A stretch of DNA of 64,000 nt, taken from the NCBI RefSeq assembly GCF_003130075.1, contig NZ_NRCW01000004.1, forward strand, positions 1 through 64,000, read 5' to 3'. Positions 22,225 to 32,045 of the stretch are shown in pieces (within the stretch, counting starts at the first letter, position 1; each line of letters starts with the position of its first letter). This stretch comes from Aggregatibacter segnis. GTDB taxonomy: Bacteria > Pseudomonadota > Gammaproteobacteria > Enterobacterales > Pasteurellaceae. The notes below the pieces were generated by a model that ran no database searches, was not told the DNA's origin, and worked only from the letters and a program-made list of their open reading frames with translations. The translations under genes and the position numbers were made by a program.

Positions 22225-23505
22225 ATGTCTAAAATTGTGGAATCAAAGACCATTGTCGGTTTAGAAGTTGGGACGTCTAAAGTTGTTGCTGTTGTCGGTG
22301 AAGTATTGCCTGACGGTGTGGTAAATGTCCTTGGCGTCGGCAGTTGTCCTTCAAAGGGGATTGATAAAGGAAGTATTACCGATTTAAATGCGGTCGTCAC
22401 CTCTATCCAGCGTGCAATTGAAGCAGCAGAGTCAGTCGCTGACTGTCGCATCATGAGCGTGACGTTAGCCATTACCGGGGAGCATATTCAGAGTCTTAAT
22501 GAGAATGGTTTCGTGCCTATTGCAGAAGGTGAAGTGACGCAAGATGAAATTGATTCTGCGATTCATACGGCAAGTTCGGTTAAAATGCCGGAAGGGTTGT
22601 CTTTGTTGCATATTATTCCGCAAGAATTTGCCGTTGATAAACAAATGAATATTAAAAATCCATTGGGATTACAAGGTGTTCGTTTGAAAGCACAAACTCA
22701 TTTGATTGCTTGTCATCAGGATTGGTTGAATAACCTGAAAAAAGCGGTAGAACGCTGTAAATTAAAAGTCGATAAAATTGTATTCTCAGGTTTGGCTTCG
22801 AGCTATTCCGTATTAACGGAAGATGAAAAAGATTTAGGGGTTTGTTTAGTCGATTTTGGTGCCGGCACGATGGATATTATGGTGTATATCAATGGTGCTT
22901 TGCGCTTTAGTAAGGTGATTCCTTACGCCGGAAACCGCGTTACCGATGATATTGCCTATGCTTGTGCTGCTTCCAGAATGGAAGCGGAAAGTATTAAAGT
23001 TAACCATGGTAGTGCATTAATGCCGCCAAAATATCATGCAGATAAGAAAATTGAAGTTTCAGGCATTGGTGGTCGCGGGCCTCGCGTATTAACAAAAGAA
23101 CAACTGTCATTTGTAACATCAGCGCGTTATAAAGAATTGCTTGGTTTAGTTAAAAATGAATGGTTGCGTTTAAAAGCAGATTTAGAATCCAAAAATATGA
23201 AATGTGAGCTTATCGCAGGAGTTGTTATTACTGGTGGTGGTGCTCAAATTGAAGACTTAAAAGAATGTGCCGAAGAGGTTTTTGGTTCTAATCATCAAGT
23301 AAGAATAGGTAGTCCGTTAAATATTACCGGTTTGACGGATTATGTAAATAAACCGCAATATTCAACTGTTATTGGTTTGCTTCAGTATGAACATAGCAAT
23401 GAAGATGATGGATTGATTCATGAGGAAAATTCTGGAAGTAATTTCCTAAATTCCTGCGGTAATGTACTGAAAAAAATCTTTAATAAAGTGCGGTCAGAAT
23501 TTTGA
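22225..23505 (+). CDS. ftsA: Cell division protein FtsA
   Basis: FtsA is an actin-like ATPase that anchors the FtsZ ring to the membrane. The 426-residue product has the phosphate-1 motif [15 protein letters not shown], the [15 protein letters not shown] phosphate-2 motif and [14 protein letters not shown] near the C-terminus. It ends with a probable amphipathic membrane-targeting helix ([11 protein letters not shown]). An uptake signal sequence overlaps the last codons (about 23487). Confidence 0.96.
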   Translation: MSKIVESKTIVGLEVGTSKVVAVVGEVLPDGVVNVLGVGSCPSKGIDKGSITDLNAVVTSIQRAIEAAESVADCRIMSVTLAITGEHIQSLNENGFVPIAEGEVTQDEIDSAIHTASSVKMPEGLSLLHIIPQEFAVDKQMNIKNPLGLQGVRLKAQTHLIACHQDWLNNLKKAVERCKLKVDKIVFSGLASSYSVLTEDEKDLGVCLVDFGAGTMDIMVYINGALRFSKVIPYAGNRVTDDIAYACAASRMEAESIKVNHGSALMPPKYHADKKIEVSGIGGRGPRVLTKEQLSFVTSARYKELLGLVKNEWLRLKADLESKNMKCELIAGVVITGGGAQIEDLKECAEEVFGSNHQVRIGSPLNITGLTDYVNKPQYSTVIGLLQYEHSNEDDGLIHEENSGSNFLNSCGNVLKKIFNKVRSEF

Positions 23506-23592
23506 GAATTTTGATTTTTCATCTACAATATGCAAAATTTGGGCTTTAATTTATGCTGATGGTATGTCGGCATTAACGGAGAATAGATAATT

Positions 23593-24879
23593 ATGTTTGA
23601 GCCAGTAGAGTACGATCTTGGTGAAATGAGTGGCGCGCTGATTAAAGTTGTCGGTGTTGGTGGTGGCGGTGGTAATGCTATTAACCACATGGTCGCCAGT
23701 GTTTTAGAAAAAGAAGTTGGCGGTACTCTAATTGATGAATCCATCATAAATACGGATGAACATGGCAAGATTGAATTTTATTCAGTAAATACTGATGCTC
23801 AAGCTCTTCGTAAAAGCCAAGCCCAGCAAACAGTTCAGATTGGAGCAGAAACGACAAAAGGGTTGGGGGCAGGTGCAAACCCTAATGTTGGACGTAAAGC
23901 GGCTGAAGATGACCAGGATGCTATTCGTAAGATGCTAGAGGGTGCCGACATGGTATTTATCGCTGCCGGTATGGGGGGGGGGACAGGTACTGGTGCCGCT
24001 CCAATTGTTGCTCAAATTGCAAAAGAATTAGGTATTCTTACTGTTGCAGTTGTAACAAAACCGTTTTCCTTTGAAGGTAAAAAACGAATGATGTTCGCTG
24101 AAATGGGGATCAAAGAATTATCGAAACATGTAGACTCCTTGATTATCATTCCGAATGAGCAGTTAGCCAAGGTTATGCCTAAAAATGCAACGCTCATGCA
24201 AGCCTTTTCTGCAGCAAATGATGTTCTGCGCAATTCTGTTACCGGTATTTCAGATATGATTACCTCTCCGGGGTTAATTAACGTGGACTTTGCTGACGTG
24301 CGCACTGTCATGTCTGAGATGGGGCAAGCCATGATCGGTTTTGGCTCCGCCCAAAGTGCGCCTGGAGAAGGTCGTGCAGAGGATGCGGCTAAGATTGCTG
24401 TGAAAAGTGATTTATTAGAACGCGTTGACTTGTCCGGAGCAAAAGGTGTGTTAGTCAATATTACTGCCGGAATGGATTTAGGATTATCTGAGTTTTACGC
24501 GGTTGGTGATACTGTTAAAGCGTTTGCATCTGAAGAGGCGACGGTTGTTATTGGTACGACACTTGTACCAGACATGGTTGATGAAATTCGCGTAACTATT
24601 GTAGCAACTGGTATTGGTGAGCCTGACGCACCTGAAATTCAAATTTCACCTCGACCACAAGTTGCACAAAATTCACAACCAGGACTTCAACCGGTAAATA
24701 TTTCTTTTGGTGGTTTAGGAACTCGACCGCAAAGTTATAGTCAAAACTCCCAAGATGAAAATCATCAACAGAATGTTCAAAATCATCGTAGAGATGATTT
24801 AGATACCCCAATTACTGAACGCTTGAAAGATACGAATTTATTTAACGTTCAAGGATTTATGCGTAATAACGACAAATAA
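23593..24879 (+). CDS. ftsZ: Cell division GTPase FtsZ
   Basis: FtsZ polymerises into the division ring. The 428-residue protein has [12 protein letters not shown] near residue 20, the tubulin signature GGGTGTG at 128-134, and the C-terminal tail [12 protein letters not shown] that would bind FtsA. Between HMV and [11 protein letters not shown] there are about 19 more residues than in E. coli FtsZ. H. influenzae FtsZ, as I recall it, has a comparable insert. The codons for Gly128-130 form a run of ten Gs at 23973-23982. The tail peptide differs from the E. coli LDIPAFLRKQ type. Confidence 0.97.
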   Translation: MFEPVEYDLGEMSGALIKVVGVGGGGGNAINHMVASVLEKEVGGTLIDESIINTDEHGKIEFYSVNTDAQALRKSQAQQTVQIGAETTKGLGAGANPNVGRKAAEDDQDAIRKMLEGADMVFIAAGMGGGTGTGAAPIVAQIAKELGILTVAVVTKPFSFEGKKRMMFAEMGIKELSKHVDSLIIIPNEQLAKVMPKNATLMQAFSAANDVLRNSVTGISDMITSPGLINVDFADVRTVMSEMGQAMIGFGSAQSAPGEGRAEDAAKIAVKSDLLERVDLSGAKGVLVNITAGMDLGLSEFYAVGDTVKAFASEEATVVIGTTLVPDMVDEIRVTIVATGIGEPDAPEIQISPRPQVAQNSQPGLQPVNISFGGLGTRPQSYSQNSQDENHQQNVQNHRRDDLDTPITERLKDTNLFNVQGFMRNNDK

Positions 24880-24922
24880 CGACAATTATTTTGTTGTGTA
24901 ACAATACGTTAAGAGACAGATT

Positions 24923-25840
24923 ATGATTAAGCAAAGAACCTTAAAACAAAGCATAAAAGTAACAGGTGTGGGATTACACAGCGGCAATAAGGTGACATTG
25001 ATTTTACGCCCTGCAATGCCAAATACTGGTGTTGTTTATTGCCGTACTGATTTGAATCCGCCAGTTACATTCCCTGCGAATGCTAATTCGGTGCGCGATA
25101 CTATGCTTTGCACTTGCTTAGTGAATGAACAAGGTGTGCGCATTTCAACAGTTGAACACCTAAACGCGGCATTAGCGGGTTTGGGTATTGATAATGTGAT
25201 TATTGAGGTTGATGCACCTGAAGTTCCAATTATGGATGGTAGTGCAAGTCCATTTATTTATTTATTGCTTGATGCCGGCATTGAAGAACAGAATGCACCG
25301 AAGAAATTCATTCGTATTAAGCAAAAAGTGCGTGTAGAAGACGGTGATAAATGGGCTGAGTTCTCCCCTTATAACGGTTTCCGTTTAGATTTCACTATTG
25401 ATTTCAACCATCCGGCAATTAGTAAAAATGTACGTAACTATGTGATGGATTTTTCTGCGCAGGCTTTTGTTCAACAAATTAGTCGTGCTAGAACCTTTGG
25501 TTTCATGAAAGATATCGAATATCTTCAATCACAAGGTTTGGCGTTGGGCGGAAGTTTAGATAATGCCATCGTGCTTGATGATTACCGCATTTTGAATGAA
25601 GACGGTTTACGTTTTAAAGATGAATTGGTTCGTCACAAAATGTTAGATGCTATCGGCGATTTATATATGTGCGGTTATAACATCATCGGTGATTTCAAAG
25701 CATATAAATCAGGCCATGGTTTAAATAATAAATTGTTAAGAGCGGTATTAGATAATCAAGAAGCTTGGGAATTTGTCACCTTTGAAGACAAACAACAAGT
25801 CCCAGAAGGTTATGTCGCTCCTGCTCAAGTTTTGATTTAA
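24923..25840 (+). CDS. lpxC: UDP-3-O-acyl-GlcNAc deacetylase
   Basis: LpxC is the zinc amidase that commits UDP-GlcNAc to lipid A. The 305-residue protein starts [21 protein letters not shown]. It has the zinc-site segments [17 protein letters not shown] and [15 protein letters not shown], with the expected His, His and Asp ligands. It is the last gene of the cluster, 43 bases after ftsZ, and a strong terminator follows at 25854. Confidence 0.97.
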   Translation: MIKQRTLKQSIKVTGVGLHSGNKVTLILRPAMPNTGVVYCRTDLNPPVTFPANANSVRDTMLCTCLVNEQGVRISTVEHLNAALAGLGIDNVIIEVDAPEVPIMDGSASPFIYLLLDAGIEEQNAPKKFIRIKQKVRVEDGDKWAEFSPYNGFRLDFTIDFNHPAISKNVRNYVMDFSAQAFVQQISRARTFGFMKDIEYLQSQGLALGGSLDNAIVLDDYRILNEDGLRFKDELVRHKMLDAIGDLYMCGYNIIGDFKAYKSGHGLNNKLLRAVLDNQEAWEFVTFEDKQQVPEGYVAPAQVLI

Positions 25841-25853
25841 TCAATTCTATCTT

Positions 25854-25889
25854 AAAAGCTATATTTCGTTTGAAATATAGCTTTTTTTA
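25854..25889 (+). terminator. Terminator of the division and cell-wall cluster
   Basis: A perfect 13-bp stem (AAAAGCTATATTT / AAATATAGCTTTT), extended by a C-G pair around GTTT, ends in a T run directly after lpxC. Confidence 0.9.
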
Positions 25890-25982
25890 TTGCTTAAAAG
25901 ATGTCTTGTAATCTCGGTTTATCAAAGTGCGGTTAGAAATCGCAATGTTTTCTGTGGCATTATTAGACTAAATAAGTCGTTT

Positions 25983-26048
25983 ATGAATCAAGATGGCTTT
26001 ATTGGTATCGTTAAATTTGAACAGAAAGATGCCCTAGTATTTAAATAA
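25983..26048 (+). other. Possible 21-codon upstream frame before pheA
   Basis: ATG 25983 opens a frame [20 protein letters not shown] that ends at 26046-26048, ten bases before the pheA start. It has three Phe codons but not the Phe-rich run of an attenuation leader, and no good RBS or hairpin pair. It may be chance. Confidence 0.2.
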
Positions 26049-26058
26049 AGGAAAGCTT

Positions 26059-27222
26059 ATGTCATTGGATTTAAGTGAAATTCGACAACAAATTACCCAA
26101 ATTGATCGCAGTTTATTAAAGCTCCTTTCTGAGCGTCATCGTTTAGCGTTTGATGTTGTTCGTAGCAAGGAACTTACCCAGAAACCGTTGCGTGATGCTG
26201 TGCGTGAGGAGCAATTGCTACAAGAGTTGGTGCAATTTGCCGAAAATGAAAATTACCAATTAGAACCACAATACATCACTTCAATTTTCCAAAAAATTAT
26301 TGAAGATTCGGTGCTGACGCAGCAAGTGTATTTGCAGAAAAAACTGAATGTGCAACGTGAACAGAATATTCATATCGCCTTTTTAGGTAAGCGAGGATCT
26401 TATTCTCATTTAGCAGCGCGTAATTATGCTACTCGATATCAAGAAGAATTAGTAGAAATAAGTTGTGCCAGTTTTGATGAGGTTTTTGCTAAAGTACAAA
26501 ATGGTGAAGCCGATTATGGAGTTCTTCCGTTGGAAAACACGACATCCGGTGCTATAAACGAAGTTTATGACCTATTGCAGCACACCGATTTGTTTTTGGT
26601 AGGTGAATTGGCTTACCTCATTCAACATTGTGTCTTGGTGAATGGGCAAGATGATTTAAGCAAAATCGATACGTTATACAGTCATCCCCAAGTGATTCAG
26701 CAATGCAGTCACTTTATTCACGGCTTAGAACGTGTGCATATTGAATATTGTGAAAGTAGCTCGCATGCCATGCAATTGGTCGCAGGTTTGAACAAACCAA
26801 ATATTGCCGCTTTGGGCAATGAGGATGGTGGCAAGTTATATGGTTTGAACGTGCTGAAGCGTAATGTTGCCAATCAGGACAATAATATTACACGCTTTAT
26901 TGTCATTGCCAAAAAGCCGCACAGTGTTTCACCGCAAATCCATACAAAAACCCTATTGTTAATGAGTACGGGGCAACAGGCGGGCGCTTTGGTCGATGCG
27001 TTGTTGGTATTTAAAAAACACCATATCAACATGACAAAATTGGAGTCACGTCCGATTTATGGCAAGCCTTGGGAGGAGATGTTTTATTTGGAAATTGAAG
27101 CCAATATTCATCATCCTGATACGCAATCGGCGTTGGAAGAATTAAAACAATTTAGTCACTATCTCAAAATTCTTGGCTGTTACCCCAGCGAAATTGTGAA
27201 GCCAACAGCTTTGCCGAAATAA
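26059..27222 (+). CDS. pheA: Bifunctional chorismate mutase / prephenate dehydratase
   Basis: PheA (P-protein) turns chorismate into prephenate and then phenylpyruvate in phenylalanine synthesis. The 387-residue product has an N-terminal AroQ-type mutase (residues 1-90; [16 protein letters not shown]). The dehydratase domain (about 100-285) contains [14 protein letters not shown] and [17 protein letters not shown]-terminal ACT domain with GAL and LESRP motifs binds phenylalanine for feedback inhibition. No phe-leader attenuator like that of E. coli is visible, and the small frame upstream (25983-26048) has only three Phe codons. Confidence 0.96.
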   Translation: MSLDLSEIRQQITQIDRSLLKLLSERHRLAFDVVRSKELTQKPLRDAVREEQLLQELVQFAENENYQLEPQYITSIFQKIIEDSVLTQQVYLQKKLNVQREQNIHIAFLGKRGSYSHLAARNYATRYQEELVEISCASFDEVFAKVQNGEADYGVLPLENTTSGAINEVYDLLQHTDLFLVGELAYLIQHCVLVNGQDDLSKIDTLYSHPQVIQQCSHFIHGLERVHIEYCESSSHAMQLVAGLNKPNIAALGNEDGGKLYGLNVLKRNVANQDNNITRFIVIAKKPHSVSPQIHTKTLLLMSTGQQAGALVDALLVFKKHHINMTKLESRPIYGKPWEEMFYLEIEANIHHPDTQSALEELKQFSHYLKILGCYPSEIVKPTALPK

Positions 27223-27232
27223 ATATCTAAAG

Positions 27233-27275
27233 AAAGTGCGGTGGAAATACAGATAAATTTTCCACCGCACTTTTC
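27233..27275 (+). terminator. Inverted uptake-signal pair acting as terminator after pheA
   Basis: Two uptake signal sequences in opposite orientation extend into a 15-bp perfect stem (27233-27247 with 27259-27273) and an 11-base loop. Such pairs commonly double as terminators in this family. The T run after the stem is interrupted (CTTCTTTCC), so strength is uncertain. Confidence 0.7.
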
Positions 27276-27355
27276 TTCTTTCCTACTCTTGAAATTTCAC
27301 CTTCCGCACTTATATCCATAACGTTTTCAATTTATTCAACATAAGTAGGAAGAAT

Positions 27356-29239
27356 ATGAGTACAAATCAAGAAACCCGTGGCTTCCAATCGGAAGTCAAA
27401 CAACTTCTCCAATTAATGATTCATTCTTTATATTCCAATAAAGAAATTTTCTTGCGCGAGCTGATTTCAAATGCCTCCGATGCGGCGGATAAATTGCGTT
27501 TCAAAGCGCTTTCTAATCCGGCTTTATATGAAGGTGACGGCGAATTGCGTGTGCGCGTCAGTTTTGATGCGGATAAAGGCACCCTCACCATCAGCGATAA
27601 CGGGATTGGGATGACCCGTGAACAAGTGATCGATCATTTAGGTACGATTGCCAAATCCGGAACAAAAGAATTTTTGACCGCACTTGGACAAGATCAAGCG
27701 AAAGACAGTCAGCTCATCGGTCAATTCGGTGTGGGCTTCTATTCGGCGTTTATCGTTGCCGATAAAGTGACGGTGAAAACCCGTGCGGCAGGTGAGGCGA
27801 CTGATAAAGGCGTGCTTTGGGAATCTGCCGGGGAAGGCGAGTATTCCGTGGCGGATATTGAGAAAAAATCCCGTGGCACTGACGTGATTTTACATTTACG
27901 TGAGGACGAAAAAGAATTCTTAAACGAATGGCGTTTGCGTGAAATTATCGGTAAATATTCCGATCATATTGGTCTGCCGGTGGAAATGCTTACCAAAGAA
28001 TATGATGATGAAGGCAAAGAAATCGGTGAAAAATGGGAAAAAATCAATAAATCGGATGCCCTTTGGACACGTTCTAAAAACGACATTTCTGATGAGGAAT
28101 ACAAAGAGTTTTATAAACATTTAAGCCATGATTTTGCGGATCCGTTATTGTGGGCGCATAACAAAGTGGAAGGTAACCAAGAGTACACCAGTTTGCTGTA
28201 TGTGCCCTCGAAAGCGCCTTGGGATTTATTCAACCGTGAACACAAACACGGCTTGAAACTCTATGTACAACGCGTGTTTATCATGGATGATGCGGAGCAA
28301 TTCATGCCGAATTATCTTCGTTTTATGCGTGGTTTAATCGACAGCAATGACTTGCCGTTAAATGTGTCCCGTGAAATTTTACAGGACAACAAAACCACGG
28401 CGGCGTTACGTAAAGCTTTAACCAAACGTTCGTTGCAAATGTTAGAGAAATTGGCGAAAGAGGATGCCGACAAATATCAGCAGTTCTGGAAAGAATTTGG
28501 CTTAGTGTTAAAAGAAGGTCCGGCAGAAGATTTTGGCAATAAAGAAGCCATTGCGAAATTATTGCGTTTTGCTTCTACACACAACGACAGCAGTGAACAA
28601 ACCGTGTCATTAGAAGACTATGTTGCCCGCATGAAAGAAGGGCAAAAAGCCATCTATTACATCACGGCAGACAGCTATGTGGCGGCGAAAAATAGCCCAC
28701 ACTTGGAATTGTTCAATAAAAAAGGCATTGAAGTCTTATTGCTTTCCGATCGTATTGATGAATGGATGTTAAGTTACTTAACCGAGTTTGATGGCAAAGC
28801 GCTCCAAACTATTACGAAAGCGGATTTGGATTTAGGCGATTTGGCGGATAAAGAAGAAAACGAAGCGCAAAAAGAACAAGACAAAGCCTTTGATAGTTTT
28901 ATTGAACGCGTAAAAACGTTGCTGGGCGAACGCGTGAAAGAAGTACGCTTAACTCACCGTTTAACAGACACGCCAGCAGTGGTTTCTACCGGTAACGACC
29001 AAATGACCACGCAAATGGCAAAACTTTTTGCTGCGGTAGGCCAACCCGTACCGGAAGTGAAATACACGTTTGAATTAAATCCGGAACATCATTTGGTGAA
29101 AAAAGTGGCTGACATTGCCGATGAAGCGGAATTTGCCGATTGGGTGGAATTGTTGCTAGAGCAAGCCATGCTTGCTGAGCGCGGTTCGTTAGAAAATCCG
29201 GCAGCATTTATTAAGCGCATCAATAAGTTATTGGGTTAA
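27356..29239 (+). CDS. htpG: Chaperone protein HtpG (Hsp90 family)
   Basis: HtpG is the bacterial Hsp90, a dimeric ATP-dependent cytosolic chaperone. The 627-residue protein begins [27 protein letters not shown]. It has the GHKL ATP-site motifs [20 protein letters not shown] and [11 protein letters not shown]. The middle and C-terminal dimerisation domains are intact. A heat-shock promoter is not clear in the 80 bases between the uptake-signal hairpin and the start. Confidence 0.97.
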   Translation: MSTNQETRGFQSEVKQLLQLMIHSLYSNKEIFLRELISNASDAADKLRFKALSNPALYEGDGELRVRVSFDADKGTLTISDNGIGMTREQVIDHLGTIAKSGTKEFLTALGQDQAKDSQLIGQFGVGFYSAFIVADKVTVKTRAAGEATDKGVLWESAGEGEYSVADIEKKSRGTDVILHLREDEKEFLNEWRLREIIGKYSDHIGLPVEMLTKEYDDEGKEIGEKWEKINKSDALWTRSKNDISDEEYKEFYKHLSHDFADPLLWAHNKVEGNQEYTSLLYVPSKAPWDLFNREHKHGLKLYVQRVFIMDDAEQFMPNYLRFMRGLIDSNDLPLNVSREILQDNKTTAALRKALTKRSLQMLEKLAKEDADKYQQFWKEFGLVLKEGPAEDFGNKEAIAKLLRFASTHNDSSEQTVSLEDYVARMKEGQKAIYYITADSYVAAKNSPHLELFNKKGIEVLLLSDRIDEWMLSYLTEFDGKALQTITKADLDLGDLADKEENEAQKEQDKAFDSFIERVKTLLGERVKEVRLTHRLTDTPAVVSTGNDQMTTQMAKLFAAVGQPVPEVKYTFELNPEHHLVKKVADIADEAEFADWVELLLEQAMLAERGSLENPAAFIKRINKLLG

Positions 29240-29268
29240 TCTATTTGTGATTGATTAATGTAATGGTT

Positions 29269-29309
29269 AAAATCCTCAGTCTGAATAAGATTGAGGATTT
29301 TTTATTTTT
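29269..29309 (+). terminator. Terminator after htpG
   Basis: A 10-bp stem (AAAATCCTCA / TGAGGATTTT) with a 13-base loop is followed by a T-rich run, 14 bases before the next gene. Confidence 0.8.
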
Positions 29310-29322
29310 TTGAGGTGAAAAT

Positions 29323-29667
29323 ATGATTACCGTTTACGGCATTAAAAACTGTGACACCGTGAAAAAAGCCTTGAAATGGCTTGCGGATCACAACATCGAA
29401 CATAAACTTCATGATTATCGAGTGGACGGTTTAGATAATGCTTTTTTACAGCAAGCGGAAGCGCAATTCGGTTGGGAAAACTTGGTCAATAAACGTAGCA
29501 CGACTTGGCGTAATTTAGATGAAAGCGTGAAAAATTCATTATCAAAAACGACCGCACTTTCTGTGCTTGCCGAGAATCCTACATTGATTAAACGCCCGAT
29601 TATTTTACAGGACGGCAAAACGTTAATTGGTTTTGATGCAAAAGAGTATGAAGCTGCGTTTAAATAA
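29323..29667 (+). CDS. yffB: ArsC/Spx-like protein of the YffB family
   Basis: This 114-residue thioredoxin-fold protein belongs to the arsenate-reductase-like YffB group, whose cellular role is not settled. The N-terminal GIKNCDTVKKALKWL carries the single redox cysteine (Cys10). The WENLVNKRSTTWR and LIKRPIILQDGKTLIGF blocks are family hallmarks. The second cysteine and arginine set of true arsenate reductases is not evident. H. influenzae has this gene between htpG and dapE, but here a receptor gene follows instead. Confidence 0.88.
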   Translation: MITVYGIKNCDTVKKALKWLADHNIEHKLHDYRVDGLDNAFLQQAEAQFGWENLVNKRSTTWRNLDESVKNSLSKTTALSVLAENPTLIKRPIILQDGKTLIGFDAKEYEAAFK

Positions 29668-29966
29668 TGTGAGCCGAAGAAAATCTATTTTTAACCGTTT
29701 ATAGCTGTTGTAATTATTACTTTGATTGTGGCATTGTCGCTCACTTTTTTGTGGCAGGGATTTGCTTGGCCGAAAGTGCGGTTATTTTTGCAGGCGTTTT
29801 ATCATCTTGCTTTTTGTTATTAATGGGAATAAGATTTGTTATCATATTGTTGCAAATATTAATTACTGGTGTGATAAATGTTTCATGTGGCTTAGTTGTT
29901 TGGAATATTTAATATGCTTGGATTTTGTAATCCATTCCCGTGAATTAAAGAAACAAAGGATTGCTT
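29668..29966 (+). other. 299-base gap with a degraded membrane-protein-like frame
   Basis: From about 29695 to a stop at 29821-29823 one frame reads IAVVIITLIVALSLTFLWQG and then FAWPKVRLFLQAFYHLAF. This looks like the N-terminal membrane segment of a lost protein. In the preceding frame MSRRKSIFNR-like residues (from about 29670) would form its beginning, split by a one-base shift. I cannot assign a family with confidence. The rest of the gap is AT-rich and probably holds the receptor promoter. No Fur box of convincing quality was found. Confidence 0.4.
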
Positions 29967-31922
29967 ATGAATAACAAATCTTATTTTGCCCTTCTTCCGC
30001 TTCCGTTCTTTTTATCCAATGCGTTTGCGGAGGAGCCTCAATCTACCACCTCACTTGCCCCGATTGTAGTGACCGGCGTGTCGCAAAAGAGTGCGAATAC
30101 GGTAAAACTTAACCCTAAAACGACGCTTCAACCGTTGCCGGCAGGTGATGGGGCAGATTTATTGCAATCCGTTGCAAATATGAGTGTGATTCGTAAAGGC
30201 GGGAGTTCAGGTGATCCTTTATTTCGTGGATTGGGTGGCTCCCGTTTGAGTATTCAGGCGGATGATCAATTTATTCATGGCGGTTGTAGCAACCGAATGG
30301 ATCCACCTACAGCATATATTTTCCCATCGGCTTACGATGAAGTGGTGGTGACTAAAGGACCACAAACGGTGACGCAAGGTACGGGGTTGGTTGCCGGCGC
30401 GGTGCGTTTTGTGCGAAAAGAGCCTGAATTTGATACACAAAACACGTATTTAAACGGCAGCCTAACGCTTGGCGGAAATAAACGTCATGATGCTTATTTT
30501 GATGCGATGGCCGGTGGCAAATATGGTTATTTACGTACCAGTGTGTCACATAATGAAGCAGGCAATTACAAAGATGGCGACGGTAATCGCATTCATTCTT
30601 CGTTTGAACGCCGTAACCAAATGTTACAACTTGGTCTTACTCCGACAGAAAATACATTGCTGACAGGAACCTATGAGCGTAGCCGAGGTGAAGCTGCTTA
30701 TGCGGATCGTATGATGGACGGCAGTAAATTTGACCGCGATGCATGGAATGTGCGTTTTGTACAACGTAATATTGCGCCATGGTTTACCGAGCTTGAGTTG
30801 CGCTACGGTCAAAGCAAGATCGATCATGTGATGGATACTTATAGCCTGCGCTATTTGCGTATGATGGGAAATCAAGTCAAAAAAGCAATGAATCCAAAAC
30901 GTGAAACAGACACCGGACACCTAAAAGCGACCTTTGATTGGGCGGATATTAATTTGCAGACCGGAATTGATTATATGCGTGACAAACACCTTGCTCGTAT
31001 GGAAATGCGCGGTGAAGGCTATACGCATAAACCTTATCAGCCGCAACAAAACTTCACCCAATGGGGCGGATTTGCAGAAGGGGCATGGACGGTTAATGAT
31101 AGCCGTAAGTTCATAGCAGGTTATCGTTATGATGAAGTGAAGGCGGAATACGACACCTTAATGGCAAATCATCCGAATAAAAAACGCACCTATGATTTAC
31201 ACGCGGGTTTCTTCCGTTGGGAAGAAGAAATCAATGGCATTAAATATTATGCCGGTCTAGGTGTTGCCGAGCGTGCGCCGGATTATTGGGAGCGCCGAGT
31301 AAGCCAAGTGTTGAATAAAGAACAGAACCGTCAAATTGATACGGGACTGATTTGGAAAAATGATGTTTTTGATCTTTCCCTCTCGTTTTTTGGCAGTGAT
31401 GTGCATAATTTTATTATGTTAGAAAGCATAAATAACAATACGACAGCCCGCAATGTGAAAGCGACCCGTTTAGGTGGTGAGGTTGAGGGTAAATGGAAAT
31501 TTGCCGAACATTGGGAAATCGGCAGTAGCCTTGCTTACACATACGGTAAAAATCGTACCGATGATCGCCCGCTGGCTCAAACGCCTCCGTTAGAATGGAA
31601 AAACTCATTAACTTGGGATAACGATACCTTGAGCGCAGGTTTGTTATGGCGCTTGGTTTCTGCCCAAAAACGTTATGCCAAAGAGCAAGGTAATATTGTC
31701 GGGCAAGATATTGGCCCATCAGCCGGATTTGGCACATTGTCCTTAAACGCAGGATGGAAGATTAACAAATATGTGACCTTACAGGGCGGTATTGATAATC
31801 TCTTTGATAAATCCTATGCCGAATTCGTCAGCAAAGGCGCCGATCCTTCTGCCGGAGTGCAAACCACACGGGTGAATGAACCGGGCCGTCAATATTGGAT
31901 GCGGCTACAAGTTCAATTTTGA
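29967..31922 (+). CDS. TonB-dependent receptor, probable copper receptor of the OprC/NosA type
   Basis: This 651-residue outer-membrane receptor has a signal peptide (MNNKSYFALLPLPFFLSNAFA), a TonB-box-like APIVVTGV, and a plug domain with VRKGGSSGDPLFRGLGGSRL-type features. The barrel ends in GRQYWMRLQVQF with terminal Phe. The plug contains GGCSNRMDPPTAYIFP, characteristic of OprC/NosA copper receptors. Cys107 and Met111 form the CxxxM motif, and His287-Val-Met289 forms the HxM motif. The 180-residue spacing equals that of the OprC copper site as I recall it. ATG 29967 is chosen over TTG 29961. It stands alone between yffB and dapE with its own terminator. The ligand is inferred. Confidence 0.85.
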   Translation: MNNKSYFALLPLPFFLSNAFAEEPQSTTSLAPIVVTGVSQKSANTVKLNPKTTLQPLPAGDGADLLQSVANMSVIRKGGSSGDPLFRGLGGSRLSIQADDQFIHGGCSNRMDPPTAYIFPSAYDEVVVTKGPQTVTQGTGLVAGAVRFVRKEPEFDTQNTYLNGSLTLGGNKRHDAYFDAMAGGKYGYLRTSVSHNEAGNYKDGDGNRIHSSFERRNQMLQLGLTPTENTLLTGTYERSRGEAAYADRMMDGSKFDRDAWNVRFVQRNIAPWFTELELRYGQSKIDHVMDTYSLRYLRMMGNQVKKAMNPKRETDTGHLKATFDWADINLQTGIDYMRDKHLARMEMRGEGYTHKPYQPQQNFTQWGGFAEGAWTVNDSRKFIAGYRYDEVKAEYDTLMANHPNKKRTYDLHAGFFRWEEEINGIKYYAGLGVAERAPDYWERRVSQVLNKEQNRQIDTGLIWKNDVFDLSLSFFGSDVHNFIMLESINNNTTARNVKATRLGGEVEGKWKFAEHWEIGSSLAYTYGKNRTDDRPLAQTPPLEWKNSLTWDNDTLSAGLLWRLVSAQKRYAKEQGNIVGQDIGPSAGFGTLSLNAGWKINKYVTLQGGIDNLFDKSYAEFVSKGADPSAGVQTTRVNEPGRQYWMRLQVQF

Positions 31923-31934
31923 TGTCGAGAAAAT

Positions 31935-31966
31935 AAAAAATGGATAGTTTAGCTATCCATTTTTTG
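31935..31966 (+). terminator. Terminator after the TonB-dependent receptor
   Basis: A perfect 13-bp stem (AAAAAATGGATAG / CTATCCATTTTTT) with a 5-base loop directly follows the receptor stop. Confidence 0.9.
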
Positions 31967-32045
31967 TTCAATAAGATTTCAATAAAAAAGAAATTTTGTT
32001 AAATTACACCGCACTTTTACTTATTCAGCCAATTTCCTCAATGCT

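Noticed and set aside
24012-24458. 148-codon reverse-strand open frame inside ftsZ
   Set aside because: It is antisense to conserved FtsZ sequence and has no independent homology or start signals.
25900-26058. Phenylalanine attenuator before pheA
   Set aside because: No Phe-rich leader and no competing terminator/antiterminator hairpins are visible. The only terminator there belongs to lpxC.
29726-29974. Forward 82-codon frame in the gap before the TonB receptor
   Set aside because: Its composition (many Cys, Trp, Tyr) looks random, it overlaps the receptor start and lacks a good RBS. A different frame in the same gap looks more like a gene remnant.
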